Shown here one piece after another: positions 1-5,877 of a DNA stretch of 6,376 nt. The DNA is from an uncultured Spirochaetia bacterium (lineage in GTDB: Bacteria > Spirochaetota > CALGPD01): contig CALGPD010000036.1 of assembly GCA_937960625.1 (NCBI GenBank), forward strand, positions 1 through 6,376, read 5' to 3'. The notes below the pieces were generated by a model, which did not search any database, was not told where the DNA came from, and saw nothing but the letters and a program-made list of their open reading frames with translations. Numbering within the stretch: position 1 is the first letter of the stretch; each line of letters begins with the position of its first letter. The translations under genes and the position numbers were made by a program.

Positions 1-293
1 AAAATCAACCATTGAAGAAAAAACATTATCACCCAGCCCAAAAGTATTTTAATCGCGGTTCTGCTGTTTGACGCCCTTCTCCATGTTAAGAAATCAAAAA
101 TTAAAGTAACCAGCCATAACGACCAGATGATAATTGCAACTGTAAAAATATTCAATACACCATAAGCTCCTGATTTGCTAAAGCCATATCTTATAATTAA
201 TAAAACTAAAAAAGTTATAATAAACCCTATCAAACCCATTACAAAACCCTTGACTGTATCGGATTTTCTTTTAACTGTTATAATTAATTTCAT
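1..293 (-). CDS. Multi-pass membrane protein, 3' end cut off by window edge
   Basis: The first 97 codons are visible, read from an ATG preceded by a strong GGAGGAG Shine-Dalgarno site (296-302). The frame stays open to the left edge, so the C-terminus is missing. After a short basic N-terminus (MKLIITVKRK) there are three hydrophobic stretches: about residues 16-36, 46-69, and 80 to the edge. A basic loop (WRRASNSR, about 71-78) separates the second and third. This is an inner-membrane protein with at least three helices. I recognise no family. It starts 46 bases after the STAS gene stop on the same strand with no convincing promoter or terminator between, so the two are probably cotranscribed. 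Whether it works with the STAS protein is inference only. Confidence 0.75.
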   Translation of the reverse strand, partial: MKLIITVKRKSDTVKGFVMGLIGFIITFLVLLIIRYGFSKSGAYGVLNIFTVAIIIWSLWLVTLIFDFLTWRRASNSRTAIKILLGWVIMFFLQWLI

Positions 294-339
294 TTCTCCT
301 CCAACATCATTATTAAAATAACAAACCTATATAAATAAA

Positions 340-681
340 CTACAAAGAATTAACCGCCTGTTCACGGGTTTTATAAACCTCGAAAACGTGATGCGCTTTT
401 AATAACCTAAATACTTTTTTCGTTATATCATTTAATCCGCAAACTTTTATTGTGCTTCCGTTTTTAGAAGCAATTGAAGTTATAAAAATTAATATTGATA
501 ATCCTGATGAATCTATATAAGGCACTGCATTTAAATCGAAGAAAAATTTATATTCCTCGTCTATAACTTCATTACGGACATCATTGTTAAGCATATCATA
601 ATCATCACTTTGAATAATATCCAATTCCCCTTGAATGGTAAAAACCAACCAACCTTTAATTCTTTCCTTATTGTAATTCAT
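340..681 (-). CDS. STAS-domain protein, anti-sigma factor antagonist type
   Basis: This 113-residue protein is essentially one STAS domain, the usual length for the SpoIIAA/RsbV class. Visible signatures are the N-terminal strand ending in GELD (18-21), then FFFDLNAVPYIDSSGLSIL (46-64), which is the conserved core strand and loop. D57-S58-S59-G60-L61 matches the phosphorylation loop, where known members carry the serine phosphorylated by an anti-sigma kinase. The following GSTIKVCGLN strand and KKVFRLLKAHHVFEVY helix/strand also fit. In known systems the unphosphorylated protein binds an anti-sigma factor and frees a sigma factor. No kinase, phosphatase or sigma gene is in this window, so its partner is unknown. 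The start has AGGGGA at 688-693, six bases upstream. The stop is TAG. A membrane-protein gene follows 46 bases downstream. Confidence 0.92.
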   Translation of the reverse strand: MNYNKERIKGWLVFTIQGELDIIQSDDYDMLNNDVRNEVIDEEYKFFFDLNAVPYIDSSGLSILIFITSIASKNGSTIKVCGLNDITKKVFRLLKAHHVFEVYKTREQAVNSL

Positions 682-687
682 TACTTT

Positions 688-711
688 TCCCCTGATTAAA
701 TTTACATATTA
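688..711 (-). promoter_or_regulatory. Possible extended -10 promoter and Shine-Dalgarno site of the STAS gene
   Basis: On the minus strand TGG-TAATAT (-10 hexamer at 706-711, with the TG extension just upstream) lies 24 bases before the STAS start. That would give a leader of about 18 bases carrying AGGGGA. No good -35 is present at 16-18 bases spacing (TTTATA at best). The DNA is very AT-rich, so chance matches are likely. Confidence 0.4.
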
Positions 712-773
712 CCACATAAAATATCAATTATAAAAAAACAATCCCGTAGATAATTAGTTATTTAACCACTTAA

Positions 774-2306
774 CTAAACATCGCAATTATAATTTAGAAC
801 GTGATAAGCATTGCCGTTAACGCAGTCCCGGATAGTAAGTTTAATTTTCCGGGTTTCATAATGGCAATCAACAACGACTTCCGATTGTTCAAGACTTATA
901 TTTAAATCGTGTTTATCAATAATACCTTGAAGATTTTCATATGAATTCCTAAAAAAAGTACCTGCTATATGGCCCATTCTTATATAAAAATCTGACTGGG
1001 CCGGGTCATTTATTATCTGGTCGATGATATTATCTTTACTAAACCTTATCTCATGCATGCGGATAAACTTTGACTCAAACTCATCTTTAAGCATATGCCT
1101 GTTTTGTTCGATAAATTCATTTTTCAAACGGATACTCTGGATTTCTGTCTCTGCTGTAACGTTCTGGATTAATATCTCTTTTCTGTTATCAATCTCTTCA
1201 TGATGTTCCGGAATATTTTCATCCTCAACACTGGCTAAACGGATAATAAGAAGTTCTACACACCCCACTCTTATTAAAGGTTCCAGTGAAGGGTTACTGA
1301 TAAAATATCCGTCCCAATAAGCGCCTTCAACCTTTCCGTCAATTTCCTCATTTGAACCGGGTTTAAAATTACCCCAATGACCTTTGAATTTAAAAAGTTT
1401 TTTCGGATAAAAATTATTGTTGTCCATATCATAACCCAAAGCTTCATACAAAGGATAAGTATATAATTTCTTGGCTGGAAACACCTGAGGCACAGCACAG
1501 CACGCCAGTATTGACTCAATTGAAATTGCATAACGGTATCTTTCGCCCTGAAATTTCCATATATATTTTCCGTTTTCCGTTGCTAATGCAGTAAAAAAAT
1601 TATCAGAGGAATTTAGAATATTCGTTGCTCCGATAAATACGCTGATTTTGGGAAAACCTTTGCCATCAATACCGTGTTTAATTCTGCTATAACATGAAGC
1701 TTTATCCTGAATTTTCCAATCAGGAAGTAAATGTTTGGCTAGAAGTTCGCGAAGAAATATCCTCATTACCTTCTGTGAAAGGCGTTTGGGAATAATCTGT
1801 ACCTGCTTAAAATAAGGGAAAAAAAAACTTGAAATATTATCAAACAATTTTGACCCTGAATATAAATGCGGGCCTAAATCTTTAAAATCGAAATTAAAAT
1901 GTTTGCCAAGAGAAAAAAAGTTGCTTGATATTGAATCAATTAATTCGTTTGAATAAGCAAGCGGAATATCATCGACATCATTGTGCCCGATTTCTTCAGG
2001 ATTCATATTCTGAAGCCGAGCAAAATGGTTTTTCATAAAAAGAGTAACGTTTTTCAAAAAGCTCTCAATATTGTTTTCAGACCAAAACTTTTTAAGCCTT
2101 TTTAAATCCATATTATCATAAGCTAGAAAAACAGAGTTTATAGCCCCTCCGGAAGTACCGGAAATTGCTTTAACTTTTTTATCGAGAATATACCCCGGCT
2201 TATTATCATGAGTTAAGGCTTCAATTACCCCTACCTGAAAAATAGCATAAGTTCCCCCGCCTGATAAAGCAAGGCCAATTTTTAACGGTTCATTTTTTCC
2301 CGGCAT
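774..2306 (-). CDS. Patatin-like phospholipase (acyl hydrolase), long form
   Basis: This 510-residue protein belongs to the patatin family of Ser-Asp dyad lipid acyl hydrolases. The N-terminus LKIGLALSGGGTYAIFQVG (8-26) is the oxyanion-loop strand and helix. GTSGG (50-54) is the nucleophile elbow, with S52 the expected nucleophile. The substrate-pocket helix ends in AVPQVFPA (271-278). YWDGYFISNPSLEPL (330-344) supplies the catalytic Asp, D332. After it, a REI-like helix (NRKEILIQNVTAETEIQSI) matches the usual C-terminal segment. Oddities: the oxyanion motif reads GGGTYA rather than GGGxRG, and about 280 residues separate Ser from Asp, more than in compact patatins. No signal peptide is seen, so it is cytosolic or exported by another route. 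AAAGGG (2315-2320) lies eight bases before the ATG. The substrate is not predictable. Confidence 0.93.
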   Translation of the reverse strand: MPGKNEPLKIGLALSGGGTYAIFQVGVIEALTHDNKPGYILDKKVKAISGTSGGAINSVFLAYDNMDLKRLKKFWSENNIESFLKNVTLFMKNHFARLQNMNPEEIGHNDVDDIPLAYSNELIDSISSNFFSLGKHFNFDFKDLGPHLYSGSKLFDNISSFFFPYFKQVQIIPKRLSQKVMRIFLRELLAKHLLPDWKIQDKASCYSRIKHGIDGKGFPKISVFIGATNILNSSDNFFTALATENGKYIWKFQGERYRYAISIESILACCAVPQVFPAKKLYTYPLYEALGYDMDNNNFYPKKLFKFKGHWGNFKPGSNEEIDGKVEGAYWDGYFISNPSLEPLIRVGCVELLIIRLASVEDENIPEHHEEIDNRKEILIQNVTAETEIQSIRLKNEFIEQNRHMLKDEFESKFIRMHEIRFSKDNIIDQIINDPAQSDFYIRMGHIAGTFFRNSYENLQGIIDKHDLNISLEQSEVVVDCHYETRKIKLTIRDCVNGNAYHVLNYNCDV

Positions 2307-2314
2307 ATAAACAA

Positions 2315-2358
2315 CCCTTTTATAAAAAATTAAATAAAAATAATTAACTGAAATTCAA
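2315..2358 (-). promoter_or_regulatory. Candidate promoter and ribosome site of the patatin gene
   Basis: On the minus strand TTGAAT (2353-2358) and TTTAAT (2329-2334) are separated by 18 bases, followed by the AAAGGG ribosome site at 2315-2320. The predicted leader is only about 16 bases. Low complexity makes this tentative. Confidence 0.3.
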
Positions 2359-2614
2359 TTAACTCAAATATAAAGTTATATATGAATAAACTATAACTCC
2401 AGTGTTATTATTAACATAAGATTAAAAAAACTTATCATTTTTGTAACTTTTACTATTATTTAAAACATAATTTTACTATAAAAATGACAAATAAATTTTA
2501 TTTTCTTGAATTTTTTGGAATTGTTAATTTTATTTAATAAGTATTCTTGATTTATTTTTGCTATTTTCTTCTGTATTCTTCATTCCTTCAATGAGAACCC
2601 AGATTAATAAAAAG

Positions 2615-2620
2615 TATAAT
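2615..2620 (+). promoter_or_regulatory. Candidate -10 (TATAAT) of the RRM gene
   Basis: A perfect TATAAT lies 39 bases before the GTG start, which would give a leader of about 33 bases containing the AAGGAG site. No recognisable -35 is found at 16-18 bases spacing, so the call is weak. If correct, transcription begins downstream of 2558 and rules out the longer N-terminal reading. Confidence 0.33.
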
Positions 2621-2659
2621 AACAAGAACTCATATTATATTACAAAAAGGAGACTTCTA

Positions 2660-2935
2660 GTGTCTAACAAAGTTTACGTTGGCAATATGTCATACAACAC
2701 AACAGAAGAACAACTAACAGATCTATTTTCCGAATATGGTGAGGTAGTAGAATCTAAAATAATCTATGACAAATTTTCAGAGCGTTCAAAAGGTTTTGGG
2801 TTTGTTACATTTGCGGATGCAGAATCATGTCAAAGCTGTATCGAAGCTTTAAACGGTAAAGAATATGGCGGAAGAGTTTTAAAAGTTAATCACGCTTTCG
2901 ACAAACCACGCAATAATTCTCGTCAAAGAAGATAA
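2660..2935 (+). CDS. Single-RRM RNA-binding protein
   Basis: The 91-residue product is one RNA recognition motif with a short basic tail. RNP2 is VYVGNM (5-10) and RNP1 is KGFGFVTF (44-51). The aromatic positions that stack on RNA bases are present (Y6, F46, F48). The helix TTEEQLTDLFSEYG and the ending GRVLKVNHA complete the fold. The tail KPRNNSRQRR is basic, but the glycine-rich tail of many relatives is missing. The start is GTG, chosen because AAGGAG (2647-2652) sits seven bases upstream and because MSNKVYVGN is the typical RRM N-terminus. In-frame codons further upstream have no ribosome site. Bacterial proteins of this type bind single-stranded RNA, and some are cold-induced in cyanobacteria. 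The target here is unknown. It is a monocistronic unit with its own terminator. Confidence 0.95.
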   Translation: MSNKVYVGNMSYNTTEEQLTDLFSEYGEVVESKIIYDKFSERSKGFGFVTFADAESCQSCIEALNGKEYGGRVLKVNHAFDKPRNNSRQRR

Positions 2936-2944
2936 TCATTAAAC

Positions 2945-2975
2945 AAAAAGCAGGGTTTTTAAACTCTGCTTTTTT
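2945..2975 (+). terminator. Intrinsic terminator of the RRM gene
   Basis: AAAAAGCAGGGTTT pairs with AAACTCTGCTTTTT around a tiny T/A loop, with one G-T wobble, and runs directly into a T tract. It begins nine bases after the stop codon. Confidence 0.85.
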
Positions 2976-3036
2976 ATTTCTAATATCCCGATTTTAAATA
3001 CATATCTACTTTATTTCCATTAAATATTTTTAGAAT

Positions 3037-3066
3037 TTGACTTTCAGATTGCTTTACTGTTAGAAT
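3037..3066 (+). promoter_or_regulatory. Strong sigma-70-type promoter of the two-gene operon
   Basis: TTGACT (3037-3042) and TAGAAT (3061-3066) are each one mismatch from consensus, with an 18-base spacer and a TG extension (TGT before TAGAAT). The start point should fall near 3071-3073. The leader is then only about 12-14 bases, and the Shine-Dalgarno site GGAGG (3073-3077) lies at its very 5' end. Confidence 0.72.
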
Positions 3067-3084
3067 ACTCATGGAGGTGTTTTA

Positions 3085-3753
3085 ATGGAAAAAAGACATG
3101 AAGATTACATTCGTTATTATAAAGCAAGAAAGTTAAAATACGAAAACAACCCTATGTATAAAAACGCTTATGAAGCTGAAAATAATATGTATCATGCAAT
3201 AAGCGGCATCAGCAAGCTTGAAGAGTTTAAAAATATAATTGAAACACAAAAACTCAATCTAAAATGCGCAATCGCTTTAGTTAAAGATAAAGAAACCGCG
3301 CGGCTAAAACATTTTAACGAATTACAGGAAACAGTTAGAGCAAAAGCTCCACAGCAAATTCTAGCCATAATTGACAGTATTCAAGACGTTATGGATTTAA
3401 CACAGAAAGTTAGTGAAATAGAAACGAAAATCAGTAGAGAAATAAGTATTGATTTATTCGTGGATGAATTCTTCAGTGATTTTAGAAGTCTTGAGAACAT
3501 AGAAATATACGCTAACTCAAACATGCCGGAAGGTGAATGGAAACAGGAAGCAGAAAAACGCATGAATGAAGAAATTGCACGGTTTAAAGAACGATGGGAA
3601 ACCATGATTTTGCCTGAAAACAGAAAATGGCAGCCGGATTGGGATTTGAATTACGATGTAATATGGGAACACAGACATAGAAGGAAAATACCTCTTTCAG
3701 ATGAAGTTATAAAAAAACGCATTGCAGAACATAAAAAATACAGGGGGGTGTAA
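3085..3753 (+). CDS. Uncharacterised helical protein A of a two-gene operon
   Basis: I do not recognise this 222-residue protein. It has no signal peptide or membrane segment. It is highly charged and looks almost entirely alpha-helical, with coiled-coil-like stretches near 100-120 and 150-172. The C-terminal third carries five tryptophans (W152, W171, W182, W186, W194) and ends in a basic segment, WEHRHRRK then VIKKRIAEHKKYRG. The ATG has GGAGG seven bases upstream and follows a near-consensus promoter. The next gene begins one base after its stop. Several motifs recur in the same order in that neighbour: a helix ending SKLEEF, SLENIEIY...MP, EEIARF, LPENRKWQP and DVIWEH. This suggests the two are distant paralogues, and cotranscription suggests they form a complex. 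No enzymatic motif is visible. Confidence 0.88.
   Translation: MEKRHEDYIRYYKARKLKYENNPMYKNAYEAENNMYHAISGISKLEEFKNIIETQKLNLKCAIALVKDKETARLKHFNELQETVRAKAPQQILAIIDSIQDVMDLTQKVSEIETKISREISIDLFVDEFFSDFRSLENIEIYANSNMPEGEWKQEAEKRMNEEIARFKERWETMILPENRKWQPDWDLNYDVIWEHRHRRKIPLSDEVIKKRIAEHKKYRGV
3742..3748 (+). promoter_or_regulatory. AGGGGGG ribosome site and slippable G6 tract between genes A and B
   Basis: A followed by six Gs lies inside the last codons of gene A and six bases before the gene B ATG, so it is B's Shine-Dalgarno site. Gene B's frame is open across the tract (ACA GGG GGG TGT AAT ATG). Dropping one G, or reading +1 there, would bypass gene A's TAA and join A to B. Confidence 0.7.
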
Positions 3754-3754
3754 T

Positions 3755-4891
3755 ATGCCTATAGACAGAATGATGATTGATCCGGTATTAACACCGTTTA
3801 AAAATATGATAAAAGACCTTGAAGATAAAGGTAAGACCGGAGAATACTATGAAAAAATGGTTGAAACTATTAATGCTATAGAAAAACTCGCTAATGAGTT
3901 AAATGATTTCAACGCGTTTAATGCTGAGGTTACCAAACACGGTTATTATATGAATTTTAGCAATTATTATTCCAGAGCGCTTTCTGAAGCAGCTCAGGAA
4001 AAATCAGCATCTGAGGGTAATGATGACGAAACGCTTATGGCAAATACGTTAAAAGCATACCAAGATTCCATAAAAAAACTTGAAGAGAGTAATGCACCGG
4101 ATAAAGACAGGTTAATTGCACCAATCAATAAAGTTCTTGAAATCGGCAAATCAGGAGTAAGTTTCCCCGAGTTTCTCGCTATAATCGAAGAAAAAGGGCT
4201 CACTACTGCAATGGAAGGAACTGTAGTCTTACGTGACTATATCCTTAAAGACATTCAATACTATGAAGATTTTTATATGCCTATCCATGTTGAAATGTAT
4301 AAAGAACAGCTTGCAAAGTTTGACGAATTAACACAGAAATCTTCTTTAGGAGTGCCGGATTCTCTTGAGTACTCGTTGGAACGGCAGAAAATAGAATATA
4401 AATATGAACCCAAAATAAAAAAGTGGAACATGATTACTGATAGATGGGAGAGGATATTAAGCCGTGTTTATAACTGGCTTGATTCATTTTGTTCGTTTGC
4501 TCCAATGGATGAGAGATGGAGAACACCGGGTGCTACTCCTGCTGTAGTTGAGCATAATATAAAAAGAACGAAATTCACAACACCGTATTATCTCGCTGTA
4601 ATGGAACAAACGTTTTATGATTATTTTTCTTTAAAATGGAATGACATATGGGAACATGCAACGTATAAAAACGCGGAAAAAGCTAATACAATCGAGTATT
4701 CACAGGAACGCATTGAGCTTATAAAGAAAACTTATGAACAATTAAAACCCGGAGCAAAACCAACTGAAGATTTAATAAAAAAATCTGAGGAACTTTATGG
4801 AAGCGGCAGACATTTAAATCCTGAGTGCAGAAAAGAATTGGCAGCCAAGGCAAAAGCTATTCACGATAAAGCGTATGGTGATAAGAAGTAA
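3755..4891 (+). CDS. Uncharacterised helical protein B of a two-gene operon
   Basis: This 378-residue soluble protein, with no signal peptide or membrane helix, matches no family I know. The start is the ATG one base after gene A's stop, because AGGGGGG lies six bases upstream. An in-frame ATG 33 bases earlier has no ribosome site and overlaps gene A. It appears mainly helical and charged, with a lysine/glutamate-rich helix at 14-50, a Tyr-rich segment at 161-182 (DYILKDIQYYEDFYMP) and a Trp-rich block at 224-260 (KKWNMITDRWERIL, DERWRTPG). Near residue 294 is KWNDIWEH, which echoes DVIWEH in protein A. B looks like the longer paralogue, with about 50-90 extra residues around 190-290. No catalytic signature is seen. 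A shared complex with A is inference. No clear terminator follows. Confidence 0.88.
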   Translation: MPIDRMMIDPVLTPFKNMIKDLEDKGKTGEYYEKMVETINAIEKLANELNDFNAFNAEVTKHGYYMNFSNYYSRALSEAAQEKSASEGNDDETLMANTLKAYQDSIKKLEESNAPDKDRLIAPINKVLEIGKSGVSFPEFLAIIEEKGLTTAMEGTVVLRDYILKDIQYYEDFYMPIHVEMYKEQLAKFDELTQKSSLGVPDSLEYSLERQKIEYKYEPKIKKWNMITDRWERILSRVYNWLDSFCSFAPMDERWRTPGATPAVVEHNIKRTKFTTPYYLAVMEQTFYDYFSLKWNDIWEHATYKNAEKANTIEYSQERIELIKKTYEQLKPGAKPTEDLIKKSEELYGSGRHLNPECRKELAAKAKAIHDKAYGDKK

Positions 4892-5043
4892 AACGTTTAA
4901 CTAGTATTTACAAAATTATCTTTTTATTAAAGAAGTTAATTAATTTTTTCTATATAAAATAAAATTTTGCATAATAATTAATTTGCGTTTTCTTTGTGCT
5001 TGTGTTTACTTTAGTAAAATCAACTACAGGGAGAATACACAAA
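4892..5043 (+). other. AT-rich spacer between gene B and the basic exported protein
   Basis: This 152-base spacer shows no convincing intrinsic terminator for the upstream operon. TTAATTAA followed by six Ts is too weak a hairpin. Apart from the palindrome near its end, I see no structure. Read-through from gene B into the exported protein gene is possible. Confidence 0.45.
5005..5018 (+). promoter_or_regulatory. Small palindrome ahead of the basic exported protein
   Basis: TTTACT-TT-AGTAAA is a perfect inverted repeat with 6-base arms, 25 bases before the start codon. It overlaps a -10-like TAAAAT (5015-5020) whose best -35 (TTTGTG, 4993-4998) is poor. It could be an operator or may be chance in AT-rich DNA. 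Confidence 0.25.
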
Positions 5044-5814
5044 ATGAAAAAGCTTTCAATTTGTACTTTATTATTGTTTATTTCAGTTTTTAGTTTCGCA
5101 AAGAGACCTCATTTTAAAATAGCTTTCAACGGCGTAAATTGCCGCACAAAAGGCAATAAAGTTTTTTGTGAAACAAGAAAAGTTGTCAGAAAACGAACCT
5201 ATATAACGCGTTACATATTTAATAAATCTCAATTTAGAAATGTATTCCAAAGACCGTTATCTACCTTCTTTGGTAGAAATATAACTTTAACTTTAATTAT
5301 TACTAAAAATATGGCACCGGGGGGCAGCGGAGCAGGAATCAAATTTCTCAGCCGAGGAAGAAGTTTAGCACTCAGTGTTTGGTCATCCAAATTAATCTCA
5401 ATTGCAGATGAAAAATACGCACTCAAACAAAAATTTTCCCACAAAAAATTTAATAAACGCGTTGTAATTAAACCGTCTAAATTAATGCGAACCGGAAGAT
5501 ACATTACTTTCTCGATTACCAAAAGTGTAAAAGTGGGATCAGAATGGGTAAGAGCAAAGTTAAAGTATTATATAACCCCATATGACAGAATTTTCAAAAA
5601 ATACGGAAGCATTAATACAATAAAACGCAGAGCAAAACCAATCATAGTGTATTTTCATTGTACTCAAGAAAAAATTAAAGTTCTTGAAATCAAAGGCGGA
5701 GTATACGTTAAAGCACGGTATAAAGGATACACATTAACTCCGGCTAGAGGCGGAGCGCGGCCAAGGCGTTACATCAGAAATAATAATCGCAGAAGATACC
5801 GGAGAGGAAGATAA
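5044..5814 (+). CDS. Exported, extremely basic protein of unknown function
   Basis: The 256-residue precursor starts MKKLSICTLLLFISVFSFA, a classic Sec signal peptide with cleavage expected after A19 (S-F-A). The mature part has about 61 Lys/Arg against about 7 Asp/Glu by hand count, a net charge near +54, spread along the whole chain. The last 22 residues hold 11 arginines with Asn, Gly and Tyr. Alternating hydrophobic and polar segments suggest beta structure (ITLTLIITKNM, GRYITFSIT). C33 and C42 could form a disulfide, with C206 unpaired. I recognise no domain. The ATG is chosen over an in-frame GTG 48 bases upstream because AGGGAG (5028-5033) lies ten bases before it and the signal peptide begins there. 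It is a single-gene unit with its own terminator. Binding to nucleic acid, lipopolysaccharide or acidic polymer is inference from charge only. Confidence 0.88.
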   Translation: MKKLSICTLLLFISVFSFAKRPHFKIAFNGVNCRTKGNKVFCETRKVVRKRTYITRYIFNKSQFRNVFQRPLSTFFGRNITLTLIITKNMAPGGSGAGIKFLSRGRSLALSVWSSKLISIADEKYALKQKFSHKKFNKRVVIKPSKLMRTGRYITFSITKSVKVGSEWVRAKLKYYITPYDRIFKKYGSINTIKRRAKPIIVYFHCTQEKIKVLEIKGGVYVKARYKGYTLTPARGGARPRRYIRNNNRRRYRRGR

Positions 5815-5836
5815 TTTTAACCCGTTTTTAATAATT

Positions 5837-5873
5837 AAACCGCAGGGGCATATTTTAGCTTTTGCGGTTTTTT
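5837..5873 (+). terminator. Intrinsic terminator of the basic exported protein gene
   Basis: AAACCGCA (5837-5844) pairs with TGCGGTTT (5863-5870) around an 18-base loop, and the stem runs into a six-T tract. It lies between converging genes. Read on the minus strand, the stem is followed only by AATTATT, so termination of the ankyrin gene there would be weaker. Confidence 0.82.
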
Positions 5874-5877
5874 CGTC

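Larger units (their letters stand above)
2307..2659. other. Divergent AT-rich intergenic region
   Basis: This spacer of about 350 bases separates the patatin gene (minus) from the RRM gene (plus), so it must hold promoters for both. It is almost entirely A/T runs. I see no tRNA, strong hairpin, riboswitch-like fold or direct repeat. A reading frame in phase with the RRM gene is open from 2558, but its predicted residues (MLFSSVFFIPSMRTQ...) look unlike an RRM N-terminus, and it lies upstream of the well-placed Shine-Dalgarno and GTG. I treat it as untranslated leader. Confidence 0.7.

Noticed and set aside
754..777. TTAGTTA...TAACTAA inverted repeat at the end of the patatin gene, possible terminator
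   Set aside because: The stem is seven A/T-rich pairs with one G-C, overlaps the stop codon, and has no T tract after it on the minus strand.
1274..1531. Minus-strand open frame of 85 codons inside the patatin gene
   Set aside because: It overlaps the well-supported patatin frame in another phase, has no family signature and no ribosome site.
2521..2547. TTGTTA...TATTCT as a promoter for the RRM gene
   Set aside because: The spacer is only 15 bases and such matches are expected by chance in this AT-rich stretch.
3381..3605. Minus-strand open frame opposite gene A
   Set aside because: It is antisense to a well-initiated gene and its serine-rich low-complexity translation is typical of a shadow frame.
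3994..4203. Minus-strand open frame opposite gene B
   Set aside because: It is antisense to gene B with no ribosome site, and its Ser/Leu-rich translation mirrors the Glu/Lys-rich sense strand.
5229..5522. Minus-strand open frame opposite the basic exported protein
   Set aside because: It is antisense to a gene with a signal peptide, ribosome site and terminator, and has no independent support.
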